DNA of 64,000 nucleotides from Haloactinopolyspora alba (GCF_003014555.1 NZ_PYGE01000006.1:124001-188000); one strand, 5' to 3'; counted from the stretch's first letter, positions 32,959-46,423 are shown. Notes: generated from the letters alone by a model not told the origin. Program-made: numbers and translations.

Positions 32959-33003
32959 CTCAAAATGCGGTGTGTGTCGGTTCGAGTCCGACCCGGGCTA
33001 CCA
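32959..33003 (+). other. attR: 3' end of a tRNA gene
   Basis: The T arm (GTCGG, TTCGAGT, CCGAC at 32,976-32,992), acceptor strand CCGGGCT (32,993-32,999), A and CCA (33,000-33,003) are complete. A CTCAAAA anticodon-like loop (32,959-32,965) precedes them, but no 5' acceptor strand AGCCCGG or D arm is found, and the variable part is too short for leucine. This is the expected remnant when a phage integrates at a tRNA 3' end; the whole tRNA should be at the other junction. The tRNA identity is not certain. Confidence 0.7.
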
Positions 33004-33006
33004 TCC

Positions 33007-33453
33007 TCACCCGCGCAGATCGATCGCGCGCAGCGGATCGCCGCCGTCGATGAACAGCCGCCCACCGGGCACCAGAGCCGCCGCGACCCGACGGCGCGCC
33101 TCCCGGCCGGCCTCGGGGTGCCGCCCGTCGAAGGCACCGACGCGCACGGCGAACGCCACGTCGTAGGGCTCCTCGCCGGCAAGCAGCTCGAACTCCTCGG
33201 CGGCGACGTGCCGTGCGCTCAGCACGCCGGCGTCGATCTCGGCACGAGCGTTTCGCTCGATGAGCGCGACGCCCGACGCTGACCGGTCGATCACCAGGAC
33301 GTGTCCGGTTCCGATGCGGGACGCGACCGCGCGTGCCGCCGAGCCCGGGGCCCCGCCGATCTCCAGGACCCTCATGCCCGGACGCAGCGGAAGCGCGTCG
33401 ACGATCGCGGCGAGCCGCGCCGACAGGACGGCCATCACGACATTCAACCGCAT
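33007..33453 (-). CDS. Class I SAM-dependent methyltransferase
   Basis: This 148-residue host protein has the Rossmann-type SAM motif VLEIGGAPGSAARA near residue 29 and VLVIDRSASGVALIERNARA as motif II. It is short for the family (usually 180-250 residues), so it may be a compact form or lack a domain. It ends three bases past the tRNA 3' end, so the attachment site abuts its stop. Substrate unknown. Confidence 0.7.
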   Translation of the reverse strand: MRLNVVMAVLSARLAAIVDALPLRPGMRVLEIGGAPGSAARAVASRIGTGHVLVIDRSASGVALIERNARAEIDAGVLSARHVAAEEFELLAGEEPYDVAFAVRVGAFDGRHPEAGREARRRVAAALVPGGRLFIDGGDPLRAIDLRG

Positions 33454-33533
33454 CCAACCACTGGATGGAACGGCTCAGCCGTGTCCGCGCCCGACGCCGC
33501 GGCCCGCCGCGTCACAGCTACGTCACAACTGCA

Positions 33534-34424
33534 TCAGGCCGCGGCGCGAAGGTCGGCCACCCTCGGCACGGCTGGCGCGACGGCTCGGTCGATCCAGTCG
33601 GCCACGTTGCCGTCGGGCGGCATCACCATCACCTGGTGCACACCCAGTGCCGCGTAGTCGGCCATCTCGGTGGCGAAGCCGGCCACGTCGCCGTCGTTGA
33701 GCGTCTGGCCCGTGTACAGCACTGTCACGGTGATCTCGGCGGGGTCGCGGCCGACGTCGTCGCAGTGCCGGCGCAGCACGTCCAGCTTGTGCCGCACGTC
33801 CGCCGGCGACGTGGCGAACAGGTTGCAGGCGTCGGCGTACTGTGCGACCAGCCGCAGCGTCTTGCGCTCTCCCCCGCCGCCGATGAGGATCGGCGGACGC
33901 GGCTCGCTGAGCGGCTGTGGCGAGCACAGCGTCTCGGCCAGCTGATAGTGCGTGCCGTCGAACGGGCCGTCGTCGTTGCGGTCCCACATCTGCACACAGA
34001 TGCGCAGCGTCTCGTCCAGGCGCTCGAACCGCTCGGCCACCGGCGGATACGGCACGCCGAGCGCGAGGTGCTCACGTTCGTACCACGCCGCGCCCAGGCC
34101 CAGTGCGGCGCGACCGCCGGACACGACGTCCAGCGTCGACACGATCTTCGCCAGCAGGCCGGGGTGGCGGTAGGTGACGCCGGTCACCAGCAGCCCGAGT
34201 CGAGCCGTCGTGGTGTGCGCGGCCAGGTAGCCGAGCGTGGTGTAGCCCTCGAGCATGGGTTGCTCTGCCCGTCCGACGTGTTCCATCTGGAAGTAGTGGT
34301 CCATGACGGACAGCCAGGTGGCTCCGGCGCGCTCCGTCGCCTCGCCCACCCGCGCGAGCTCCGGCGCGATGCCGGCGGCACCGGCGGGGTGGTCGAACGT
34401 CCATACGTGAATTCCGAGTTCCAC
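33534..34424 (-). CDS. LLM-class F420-dependent oxidoreductase
   Basis: This 296-residue TIM-barrel protein belongs to the luciferase-like family that in actinomycetes generally uses coenzyme F420. Recognisable pieces are WLSVMDHYFQM near residue 38, LGLLVTGVTYRHPGLLAKIV around 75-95, DVVSGGRAALGLGAAW near 98 and ILIGGGGERKTL near 183. The substrate is unknown. It is divergent from the ArsR-GNAT gene. Confidence 0.85.
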   Translation of the reverse strand: MELGIHVWTFDHPAGAAGIAPELARVGEATERAGATWLSVMDHYFQMEHVGRAEQPMLEGYTTLGYLAAHTTTARLGLLVTGVTYRHPGLLAKIVSTLDVVSGGRAALGLGAAWYEREHLALGVPYPPVAERFERLDETLRICVQMWDRNDDGPFDGTHYQLAETLCSPQPLSEPRPPILIGGGGERKTLRLVAQYADACNLFATSPADVRHKLDVLRRHCDDVGRDPAEITVTVLYTGQTLNDGDVAGFATEMADYAALGVHQVMVMPPDGNVADWIDRAVAPAVPRVADLRAAA

Positions 34425-34563
34425 GGGTGTGTGCCTTCCGGTTCGGGCGTCGATTCGAGTGTGACGCTAGACCTTCGAGCGCGCTCGAACTCAAGTCCAC
34501 GGCTGGCGCGGTGCGGGAACCGCGACCGTGCGGACGCGTCCAGGCGCCCGGTTTGGCGCGATC

Positions 34564-34579
34564 ATCGTCGAACGTCGAT
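34564..34579 (+). promoter_or_regulatory. Imperfect operator upstream of the ArsR-GNAT gene
   Basis: ATCGTCGAACGTCGAT pairs at 12 of 16 positions and ends nine bases before the ATG. No Shine-Dalgarno lies between, so transcription may start at or near the ATG. An ArsR dimer could bind here and repress its own gene. Confidence 0.4.
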
Positions 34580-34588
34580 AATCGGCGC

Positions 34589-35428
34589 ATGACGGCACTG
34601 GACTCCCCCACCGACGGCTCGACGCTCGACGCCGACGACGCCGCCACGTACGCACACTGGTTCGCCAGCCTCGGCGACCCGACACGTGTGCGGCTGCTGC
34701 ACGCCGTCGCGACCTCTCCCGGGGGCGTCAACGTCGGTGACCTCGCGCACCGGGTCGGAATCAGCCAGTCCACCTGCTCGCATCACGTCCGCAACCTGGC
34801 CGACGTGGGGTTCCTCGTCCTCGAGAAGGTCGGGACGGCCACTGTCGTCCGCGTCAACCAGGCATGCTGCACCGGGCTGCCGCATGCCGCCGACGCGGTC
34901 ATGGGCACCGTGGCGACCGTCTCGTGCTGCCCGCCGGGGCCGCCGGACGTCGCCGTGCGCGCCCTGGCCGACGACGACTGGGGCGACGTGCGCCGCATCT
35001 ACGCCGAGGGCATCGACACCGGCGACGCGACGTTCGAGACCGAGGTTCCGGCCACGGACGAACTGGACGCGAAATGGCTGGCCGGGCACCGCTGGGTGGC
35101 GGTACTGGAGGGACGCGTCGCCGGCTGGGCCAGCGCGTCGCCCACGTCGTCACGTGCGTGCTACTCCGGCGTCGCCGAAACGTCGGTGTACGTGGCCGCC
35201 GACGCACGGGGACGAGGCGTCGGACGCGCCCTGTTGAACCAGCAGGTCATGGCCGCCGACGCCGACGACGGCCTGTGGACGCTACAGACGTCGATCTTCC
35301 CGGAGAACCGCGGCAGCCTGTCGTTGCACCGCAGCGCCGGCTTTCGGATCGTCGGTCTGCGCGAGCGGATCGGGCAGCTCGACGGGCAGTGGCGCGACAC
35401 CGTGCTGCTCGAACGTCGCGCGAGCTGA
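34589..35428 (+). CDS. ArsR repressor fused to a GNAT acetyltransferase
   Basis: This 279-residue fusion has an ArsR winged helix (about residues 18-105, core SLGDPTRVRLLHAV and ISQSTCSHHVRNLADVGFLV) followed by ACCTGLPHAADAVMG and VSCCPPG, whose Cys pairs would sense arsenite-like ligands. From about residue 118 a GNAT domain follows, with YVAADARGRGVGRALLNQQV as the acetyl-CoA site and LHRSAGFRIVG late in the domain. This matches ArsR-ArsN1-type fusions that acetylate arsinothricin or phosphinothricin. The exact substrate is inferred. No arsenic pump gene is adjacent. Confidence 0.8.
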   Translation: MTALDSPTDGSTLDADDAATYAHWFASLGDPTRVRLLHAVATSPGGVNVGDLAHRVGISQSTCSHHVRNLADVGFLVLEKVGTATVVRVNQACCTGLPHAADAVMGTVATVSCCPPGPPDVAVRALADDDWGDVRRIYAEGIDTGDATFETEVPATDELDAKWLAGHRWVAVLEGRVAGWASASPTSSRACYSGVAETSVYVAADARGRGVGRALLNQQVMAADADDGLWTLQTSIFPENRGSLSLHRSAGFRIVGLRERIGQLDGQWRDTVLLERRAS

Positions 35429-35496
35429 CCACCGAGCCGCGCGACGCGTCGACGTCGGGCATCCGCGCCGCGGGTCACGTCACCAGGATTTCCCCT

Positions 35497-35557
35497 GCAT
35501 CACCAGGCCTGAAAGGGTGGTGACGCAGGGAATTCCATGGTGAACGTGGTCATTCCC
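35497..35557. repeat. Dispersed repeat, copy 1
   Basis: About 61 bases that match the copy at 48,649-48,709 with roughly nine differences. It opens with a hairpin (GCATCACC with GGTGACGC) and contains GGAATTCCAT. It lies just after the pyk stop, in the convergent gap. Confidence 0.75.
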
Positions 35558-35565
35558 GCCGACGG

Positions 35566-37017
35566 TCAGTGGTAGGCGGGGGCGACCTTGCCGACGGCGT
35601 CGCCGATGCGGTGCACCCGCATCGCGTTCGTCGAGCCCGGGATGCCCGGAGGCGAGCCGGCCACGATGATCACCAGGTCTCCCCGGCGGCAGCGGTCCTG
35701 CTCGAGCAGCATCCGGTCGACCTGCTTGACCATCTCGTCGGTGTGGTCGACGTGCTCGGCGACGAAGGCCTCGATGCCCCACGACAGCGCCAGCTGGTGC
35801 CGGGTGGTCTCCAGCGGGCTGAACGCCAGCAGCGGAATGCCGGGACGCAGCCGTGCCATGCGCCGCGCCGAGTCGCCGCTCTGCGTGAACGCGACCAGAT
35901 ACTTCGCGCTCAGCAGCACGCCGGTCTCGACCGCGGCCTTGGTGATGGCGCCGCCCTTGGTCCGCGGCTGGGTGCCCAGCGGCGGGATGCGCTCGAGACC
36001 GTGCTCCTCGACGGTCTCGACGATCCTGCCCATGGTGCTGACGGTGTCGACCGGATAGGAGCCGACGCTCGTCTCGCCGGAGAGCATGACCGCGTCGGTG
36101 CCGTCGAGCACGGCGTTCGCGACGTCGGACGTCTCCGCCCGCGTCGGACGCGGGTTGCTGATCATCGAGTCGAGCATCTGCGTCGCGACGATGACCGGCT
36201 TGGCGCGGCGGCGGCACAGCTCGACGGCCTGCTTCTGCACCAGCGGAACGTCCCACAGCGCCAGCTCGACCCCGAGGTCGCCGCGGGCGACCATGACGCC
36301 GTCGAACGCGTCGACGATCTCGGCGAGATTGTCCACCGCCTGCGGCTTCTCGACCTTCGCGATGACCGGGAGGCGCACGCCCTCCTCGGCCATGATGCGG
36401 TGGACCTCGTCGACGTCGGTGGCGCTGCGCACGAACGACAGCGCGATCATGTCCGCGCCCGTCCGCAGCCCCCAGCGCAGGTCGTCGACGTCCTTCTCGG
36501 ACATCGCCGGAACGCTGACGGCCGTGCCGGGCAGGTTCAGACCCTTGTGGTCGGAGACCCGCCCGCCGAGGACGACGGTGGTGACGACGTCGTTGCCGAC
36601 GACCTCGCGGACCTCGACCGAGAGCCGGCCGTCGTCGATCAGGATCGAGTCGCCGGGTGCGACGTCGCCCGGCAACCCCTCGTAGGTCGTCGAGGCCCGT
36701 TCCGCGGTGCCTTCGACCTCGTCGGTCGTGATGGTGAACGTGGTACCGGGCTCGAGCTCCGCCGAGCCGTCGGCGAACTCGCCGAGCCGGATCTTGGGTC
36801 CCTGCAGATCGACGAGGACACCCACGTTGCGCTCGGCCTCCGTGGCGGCCTTGCGCACCCGCAGGTAGCGCTCTTCGTGCTCGGCATGGCTGCCGTGACT
36901 GAGGTTGAACCGGGCGACGTCCATGCCGACGTCGATCAACGCCCGCAGCCGCTCGGGAGAGTCGGTCGCTGGACCGAGGGTGCACACAATCTTCGCTCTA
37001 CGCACGTCCGCCAACAC
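35566..37017 (-). CDS. pyk: Pyruvate kinase
   Basis: This 483-residue enzyme makes pyruvate and ATP from phosphoenolpyruvate and ADP in the cytosol. Motifs: KIVCTLGPAT, ARFNLSHGSH near 34, KVEKPQAVDN near 217, VMVARGDLGVEL near 236, and ATQMLDSM near 268. The length is typical for the family. It lies just downstream of the glutamate synthase genes, a conserved actinobacterial arrangement. A dispersed repeat follows its stop. Confidence 0.97.
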   Translation of the reverse strand: MLADVRRAKIVCTLGPATDSPERLRALIDVGMDVARFNLSHGSHAEHEERYLRVRKAATEAERNVGVLVDLQGPKIRLGEFADGSAELEPGTTFTITTDEVEGTAERASTTYEGLPGDVAPGDSILIDDGRLSVEVREVVGNDVVTTVVLGGRVSDHKGLNLPGTAVSVPAMSEKDVDDLRWGLRTGADMIALSFVRSATDVDEVHRIMAEEGVRLPVIAKVEKPQAVDNLAEIVDAFDGVMVARGDLGVELALWDVPLVQKQAVELCRRRAKPVIVATQMLDSMISNPRPTRAETSDVANAVLDGTDAVMLSGETSVGSYPVDTVSTMGRIVETVEEHGLERIPPLGTQPRTKGGAITKAAVETGVLLSAKYLVAFTQSGDSARRMARLRPGIPLLAFSPLETTRHQLALSWGIEAFVAEHVDHTDEMVKQVDRMLLEQDRCRRGDLVIIVAGSPPGIPGSTNAMRVHRIGDAVGKVAPAYH

Positions 37018-37032
37018 TAGCCCTCCGAACAG

Positions 37033-38499
37033 TCAGACCGCGAGTGGGCGGTCGGTTGGCGAGACCGGCGTCGGCAGCCGGTCCACTCCGGTGAGCCAGC
37101 GGTCCACCGCCGCGGCACACGAACGGCCCTCGGCGATCGCCCACACGATCAGCGACTGACCGCGTCCGGCGTCGCCGGCCACGAACACCCCGGGGACCGT
37201 CGCCTCGTACGAACCGTCACGTCGGACGTTGCCGCGTTCGTCCAGGTCGACGCCGAGCTGCTCGACCATCGAGGACTTCTCCGGGCCGACGAAACCCATC
37301 GCCAGCAGCACGAGGTCGGCCGGGATCTCGTGCTCGGTACCCTCGACCGGCTCGAACCCGCGCTCGCCGCGCCGGACCTCGACCAGCCGCAACGAGGTCA
37401 CCGTGCCGTTCTCGCCGTTGAACCGCTGCGTCGAGACGGAGTAGACCCGCTCGCCGCCCTCCTCGTGTGCACTCGAGGACCGTAGCATCAGCGGCCACAT
37501 CGGCCACGGCGTCGACTCGTCGCGGGTCTCCGGTGGCTCCGGCATGATCTCCAGCTGGGTCACCGACGCGGCGCCCTGCCGGTGTGCCGTACCCAGGCAG
37601 TCCGCGCCCGTGTCGCCGCCGCCGATGATGACGACGTGCTTGCCCTCGGCGGTGATCTGATCCGGCACCGTCTCACCCGCGGCAGCCCGGTTGGCCTGCG
37701 GCAGGTACTCCATGGCCTGATGGACGCCGTCCAGCTCACGTCCCGGCACGTCCAGCTCGCGCCAGTCGGTCGCGCCGACGGCCAGCACCACCGCGTCGTA
37801 ACGCGCACGCAGCTGCTGCCCGGTCAGAGCGCCACCGACGTCGACGCCGGTGCGGAAGATGGTGCCCTCCGCGCGCATCTGGTCCAGCCGGCGCTCCAGA
37901 TGCCGCTTCTCCATCTTGAACTCCGGGATGCCGTAACGCAGCAGCCCACCGGCACGGTCGTCACGCTCGTACACCGCCACCGTGTGCCCCGCACGTGTCA
38001 ACTGCTGCGCCGCGGCCAGACCCGCCGGTCCCGACCCCACCACGGCGACCGTGCGGTCGGTCAGCCGTTCCGGTGGGGCCGGCACGACCCAGCCCTCCTC
38101 GAACGCACGGTCGATGATGGCGACCTCGACGTTCTTGATCGTCACCGCGTCGTCGGCGATCGCCACGACACAGGCCGCCTCGCACGGCGCCGGGCACAAC
38201 CGGCCGGTGAACTCCGGGAAGTTGTTCGTCGCATGCAGCCGCTCCGACGCCGCGCGCCAGTCGTCACGCCACACGAGGTCGTTCCACTCCGGGATCAGAT
38301 TCCCCAGCGGACACCCCTGATGACAGAACGGGATGCCGCAGTCCATGCACCGGCCGGCCTGCTCGGTGATGATCGGCAGCAGCGCCTTGCCGATGCCGGG
38401 GCGCGGATACACCTCGTCCCAGTCGTTGAGCCGCTCATCGACCGGGCGTGCCTTCGCCCCCTGGCGCTGCGTCGTCAGAAATCCTCGCGGGTCAGCCAT
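37033..38499 (-). CDS. gltD: Glutamate synthase small (beta) subunit
   Basis: This 488-residue subunit passes electrons from NADPH through FAD and iron-sulphur clusters to the large subunit. The N-terminus carries CMDCGIPFCHQGCPLGN and CPAPCEAACV (two [4Fe-4S] sites); VVGSGPAGLAAAQQL near 150 binds FAD, and IIGGGDTGADCLG near 290 binds NADPH. The ATG at 38,499 is chosen over an upstream extension because it begins the family N-terminus (MADPRGFL). It lies after gltB with a structured 150-base gap. Confidence 0.95.
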   Translation of the reverse strand: MADPRGFLTTQRQGAKARPVDERLNDWDEVYPRPGIGKALLPIITEQAGRCMDCGIPFCHQGCPLGNLIPEWNDLVWRDDWRAASERLHATNNFPEFTGRLCPAPCEAACVVAIADDAVTIKNVEVAIIDRAFEEGWVVPAPPERLTDRTVAVVGSGPAGLAAAQQLTRAGHTVAVYERDDRAGGLLRYGIPEFKMEKRHLERRLDQMRAEGTIFRTGVDVGGALTGQQLRARYDAVVLAVGATDWRELDVPGRELDGVHQAMEYLPQANRAAAGETVPDQITAEGKHVVIIGGGDTGADCLGTAHRQGAASVTQLEIMPEPPETRDESTPWPMWPLMLRSSSAHEEGGERVYSVSTQRFNGENGTVTSLRLVEVRRGERGFEPVEGTEHEIPADLVLLAMGFVGPEKSSMVEQLGVDLDERGNVRRDGSYEATVPGVFVAGDAGRGQSLIVWAIAEGRSCAAAVDRWLTGVDRLPTPVSPTDRPLAV

Positions 38500-38532
38500 G
38501 TGACACCTCTTTACAGTGACTGGGTACGTGGA

Positions 38533-38638
38533 CGGGACGGCGTGGTGGCTTCGCGTAGCCGGCGTCAAGGCGAAGATCGTGGCACGCTTCACCGCCACGA
38601 TCTGAGACAGCCGGTGGCGAAGGCGCCACGCCGTCCCG
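38533..38638. repeat. Nested inverted repeat between gltB and gltD
   Basis: Outer arms CGGGACGGCGTGG (38,533-38,545) and CCACGCCGTCCCG (38,626-38,638) are perfect 13-mers. An inner pair, AGATCGTGGC with GCCACGATCT (38,574-38,583 and 38,594-38,603), is also perfect. The whole gap can fold into one long cloverleaf-like hairpin. Confidence 0.75.
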
Positions 38639-38649
38639 CAACCGAACCC

Positions 38650-43173
<4,524 letters not shown>

Positions 43174-43501
43174 GGCACTCCCGTCGTCGAGACTGGCGGC
43201 GGGTGCAGGGACAGCGCTGGCCCGTGCTGAGTTTCGTGGAGATTACAACACGTGAAGCTTTCCGTGCTGACGTGTCGGCCCATGATATCGGCGCTCGGCC
43301 CCGTCTCCGACCACGTCGGCGGAGCCGTACCTGACGATCGTCGCGAGTTCACCCGTTCGCGCCGAAGATTGTCAGGCACATGGTGCCATATTCCGGCGTA
43401 CCTCCGGTCGACGAGGACACATCAGGGACGAAGACGAAATTGCGACATCAGTCCGCGATGACCACGACGCGGACAAGATTCCCGGCATGGACGGAACGGC
43501 G
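43174..43501. other. Gap between lgt and gltB
   Basis: This 328-base stretch holds no credible gene. It should contain the gltB promoter (TGTAAT lies about 75 bases upstream of the start, on the minus strand) and the end of lgt transcription; a weak hairpin (GTCCGC with GCGGAC, 43,451-43,474) is a poor terminator. Confidence 0.5.
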
Positions 43502-44716
43502 TCAGTCCCGGCTGCGCATCGAGTCGGTCTCGGCGGCATCCGACGCCGGCGGGTCGTCGGCGGTGGGCCCGTCCGTGCCCTCGGCTTCTTCGGCTGCGGC
43601 GTCGGCCTCGGCATCAGCGGCGTCCCGCCCGTCGGACCTGTCCCGCCCGTCCGCGACATCCGGCTGGTCGTCGGCCTCATCCGCGTCACCGGCCCGGCCG
43701 GCAACGGTGTCAGGCTCGCCGTCACCGGCCCCGGACTCTACGGCGTCGCTGCCCGTCTCGTCGTTGCCTGCCTCGTCACGCGATGTTTCCTCGTCGGAGG
43801 CCTCGAAGGCGTTTCCGTCGTCGTCGGTATCGTCGCCGGACGCGTCGGCGAACGGGTCCGTCTCCTCGTAGTAGCCGCGCAGCGTCTCGGGGTCCTCGCG
43901 GCCGGGCCGCAGCCGGGCGGACACCACCACGTACGCCACGGCGCCCAGGAAGACCAGCCCGGAGACCCACATGTTGACCCGCAGGCCCAGGATCTCGTTC
44001 GCCGGATCGATCCGCAGGTACTCCCAGAAGCCGCGCCCGAGCGTGTAGCCGGCCACGTACAGCGCGAACACCCGGCCGTGCCCGAGGCGGAACCGCCGAT
44101 CGAGCCAGATCAGCAGCAGCGCGACGAACACCGCCCACAGCGACTCGTACAGGAACGTGGGGTGGAACGTCGCCGAGTCCGCGTACTCCACCGGGCGGCG
44201 GCCGGGGTCGATCTCCAGCGCCCACGGCAGGTCGGTCGGCTCGCCGAACAGCTCCTGGTTGAACCAGTTGCCCCAGCGCCCGACCGCCTGGGCCAGCAGG
44301 ATGCCCGGCGCGGTCGCGTCGGCCATCGCCGGCAGCGGGACACCGCGTCGCCGGCAGCCGATCCACACGCCCACGGCACCGAACGCGATGGCGCCCCAGA
44401 TGCCCAGGCCGCCCTCCCAGATCTGCAGGGCCTCCCACGGGTCACGACCCTCGCCGAAGTACAGCTGGTAGTCGGTGACGACGTGGTAGAGCCGCCCGCC
44501 AACGATGCCGAACGGCACCGCCCACACCGCGATGTCGGGCACGACGCCCGGTTCGCCGCCGCGCGCCAGCCAGCGCTTGTTGCCCAGCCAGATGGCCAGC
44601 ACGATGCCGGCCATGATGCACAGCGCGTAGGCGCGCAGCTCGAACGGGCCGATGTCCCAGGTCGACGTTCCGGGGCTCGGAATGGACGCGGGCAGCACTG
44701 CCGGTAGCGCGATCAC
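43502..44716 (-). CDS. lgt: Prolipoprotein diacylglyceryl transferase with long acidic tail
   Basis: This 404-residue membrane enzyme attaches a diacylglyceryl group to the lipobox Cys of prolipoproteins. It has several membrane helices over residues 1-265, and AQAVGRWGNWFNQELFG near residue 140 is the conserved Lgt signature. HGRVFALYVAGYTLGRGFWE lies near 210. After about residue 275 an Asp/Glu/Ala-rich tail of about 125 residues follows, much longer than in enterobacterial Lgt (about 290 residues). Acidic tails are common in actinobacterial Lgt; their role is unknown. Confidence 0.95.
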   Translation of the reverse strand: MIALPAVLPASIPSPGTSTWDIGPFELRAYALCIMAGIVLAIWLGNKRWLARGGEPGVVPDIAVWAVPFGIVGGRLYHVVTDYQLYFGEGRDPWEALQIWEGGLGIWGAIAFGAVGVWIGCRRRGVPLPAMADATAPGILLAQAVGRWGNWFNQELFGEPTDLPWALEIDPGRRPVEYADSATFHPTFLYESLWAVFVALLLIWLDRRFRLGHGRVFALYVAGYTLGRGFWEYLRIDPANEILGLRVNMWVSGLVFLGAVAYVVVSARLRPGREDPETLRGYYEETDPFADASGDDTDDDGNAFEASDEETSRDEAGNDETGSDAVESGAGDGEPDTVAGRAGDADEADDQPDVADGRDRSDGRDAADAEADAAAEEAEGTDGPTADDPPASDAAETDSMRSRD

Positions 44717-44770
44717 GGGGAGACCGTACCGGTCGCCTGGCGCCGGCCGAGCATCGCGGTCACCGGTGCC

Positions 44771-45601
44771 TTACTGGGTGGGCTGCGCCGACGGCTGCTC
44801 ACCGGCGGCGCCGCCGGTCTGCCCGCCCTCGGGCGCCTGGGTGCCCTGCGGCGACGGCGTGGGGACGTCCCCACCGGCGGCGACCGCCTCGACGGCGGAG
44901 GTGATTCCGTCAGGCGTCTGCGACGTCCTCGGCAGCAGCTGGCCGTTGATGAACGTCGTCGGGGTACCGGTCACGTCGTAGTTCTGAGCCTGCGACTCGA
45001 CGTTGCTGGACCAGTCCTCGTACGTGTCGTCGCGCACACAGGACTCGTAGTCACCGCCGATGCCGGCCTGTTCGCCCAGGTCGACCAGCGTACTCGTGGA
45101 CCATTGCTGCTGGGACGCGAACGCCGCGTCGATGAACTCGTTCGCCTTGCCCTCGTCGGCCGCGCAGGCGAACGCGTTGTTCGCCCGGGTGGAGTAGACG
45201 TTGCCGGTGTAAGTGACCGGGTGGTAGACGATGTTCGCGTCGCCGGCCTCGACCATCTGGCTGATCGCCTCGCCGTTCCGGTCGTGGAATTCCTTGCAGT
45301 GCGGGCAGAGGAAGTCCATCCAGTAGTCGATGGTCACCGGTGCGGACGCGTCGCCGATCATGATGCCCTGGTTCTCGGAGCCGACCTCCTGGCCGTTACC
45401 GGCCCCGGCCGCCTCCGGCACCGCCACCGGCCCGTCGCCGCCCCGGCTGGCCGCGACCGCGATCGCGATGATCGCCACGGCGGCCACCACGGCCCCGGCG
45501 ACGCCGAAACGCATGGTGCGCTCACGCCGACGGTCCCGACGGGCTTGCTCCTCACGCATCGCCTTGACGCGTTCGCGGGCCTCAGCCTTCTTGCTGCTCA
45601 T
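44771..45601 (-). CDS. Membrane-anchored DsbA-like thioredoxin protein
   Basis: This 276-residue protein starts with a charged cytoplasmic stretch, has one membrane helix (about 33-55) and then a thioredoxin fold outside the membrane. The active site is DFLCPHCKEFHD (CPHC), and the cis-Pro loop is GTPTTFINGQ. An insertion of helices lies between. The C-terminus is Pro/Gln/Gly-rich. It would oxidise or reduce disulphides of exported proteins. The ATG at 45,601 has GGAGAAGGAAG upstream. It is a paralogue of the next gene. Confidence 0.88.
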   Translation of the reverse strand: MSSKKAEARERVKAMREEQARRDRRRERTMRFGVAGAVVAAVAIIAIAVAASRGGDGPVAVPEAAGAGNGQEVGSENQGIMIGDASAPVTIDYWMDFLCPHCKEFHDRNGEAISQMVEAGDANIVYHPVTYTGNVYSTRANNAFACAADEGKANEFIDAAFASQQQWSTSTLVDLGEQAGIGGDYESCVRDDTYEDWSSNVESQAQNYDVTGTPTTFINGQLLPRTSQTPDGITSAVEAVAAGGDVPTPSPQGTQAPEGGQTGGAAGEQPSAQPTQ

Positions 45602-45685
45602 CGGTGCGCTTCCTTCTCCGGCGGACGGTGGTCGAGGGTGACGACGGTACAACTTGGTCAGCTGCACCGAAGTTCCGGCGAGTGG

Positions 45686-46423
45686 TCACGATGCCGTCAC
45701 AGCTTCGTCGACGGCGGCCCGGAACTCGTCGGCCGACATGCCGGCCGGGTCGTCCAGGGCTTCACCGTCGATCAGTACGGCCGGGGTGGCCTCGATCTCC
45801 TGATCTCGCATCGCGTCGAGGACCGTAGCACCCCAGTCGGCGTATGTACCCTCGGTGAGGCACGCCTCGAAACTCGCATCGGCGATGCCCACCGCTTCGG
45901 CGCGCGTGAGCAATTCTTCCCGAGTGTACCCACCACTGCCCTCCTCCGGCTGGTGCGCGAACAGCTCGGTCTTGTACTCCACCGGACGGCCCGCCTCGAC
46001 GGCGCACGCGAACGCGCTGCTCGCCCGGTACGACTCCTCACCGAGGAACGCCGCCGGGTGGTACACCACGCGGGCGGTGCCGTCCGCGACGAGTTCCCGC
46101 AGCACAGGACCGTTCTCGGCCTCGAACTCGCCGCAGTAGGGGCACTGGAAGTCGAACCAGTAGTCGATGGTCACCGGCGCGGACACGTCACCGACGGCCA
46201 CCCCGTCACCGGAGGACGTCGCGCCCTCGGGGATCGCGCCGGTGCCCTCCGGCTCCGACGAGCCACCACGACCGAGCACCACCACCGCCACGATCACCAC
46301 CACCAGCAGGACGCCCGCGGACACACCGACGCGCAGCATTCGCTCCCGCCGGCGTTCCTGCCGTGCCTCCTGCTCACGCTCTGCCTCGGCTCGTTGCCGC
46401 GCCTGGGCCTTCTTGCTGGTCAT
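45686..46423 (-). CDS. Membrane-anchored DsbA-like thioredoxin protein
   Basis: This 245-residue paralogue of the previous protein has a charged N-terminus, a membrane helix (about 30-52) and a thioredoxin domain with DFQCPYCGEFEA (CPYC) and a cis-Pro loop EATPAVLIDGE. It lacks the long tail of its neighbour. It overlaps trpA by four bases, so it is co-transcribed with the trp genes, though its role is in the envelope. Confidence 0.88.
   Translation of the reverse strand: MTSKKAQARQRAEAEREQEARQERRRERMLRVGVSAGVLLVVVIVAVVVLGRGGSSEPEGTGAIPEGATSSGDGVAVGDVSAPVTIDYWFDFQCPYCGEFEAENGPVLRELVADGTARVVYHPAAFLGEESYRASSAFACAVEAGRPVEYKTELFAHQPEEGSGGYTREELLTRAEAVGIADASFEACLTEGTYADWGATVLDAMRDQEIEATPAVLIDGEALDDPAGMSADEFRAAVDEAVTAS

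Larger units (their letters stand above)
1..33003. mobile_element. Siphovirus-like prophage, right-hand part
   Basis: A continuous set of phage genes (terminase, portal, capsid, tail, lysis, immunity, replication) runs from the window start to a tRNA 3' end at about 33,003. Ordinary host genes follow immediately. The left end, small terminase and any integrase are outside the window. Late genes read rightwards from the left edge and early genes read rightwards to the attachment site, with a short leftward lysogenic block between them. No transposase or obvious decay is seen; the only candidate lesion is the split primase frame. Confidence 0.95.

Noticed and set aside
32954-33003. Complete tRNA gene
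   Set aside because: No 5' acceptor strand complementary to CCGGGCT and no D arm are found in the preceding 100 bases.
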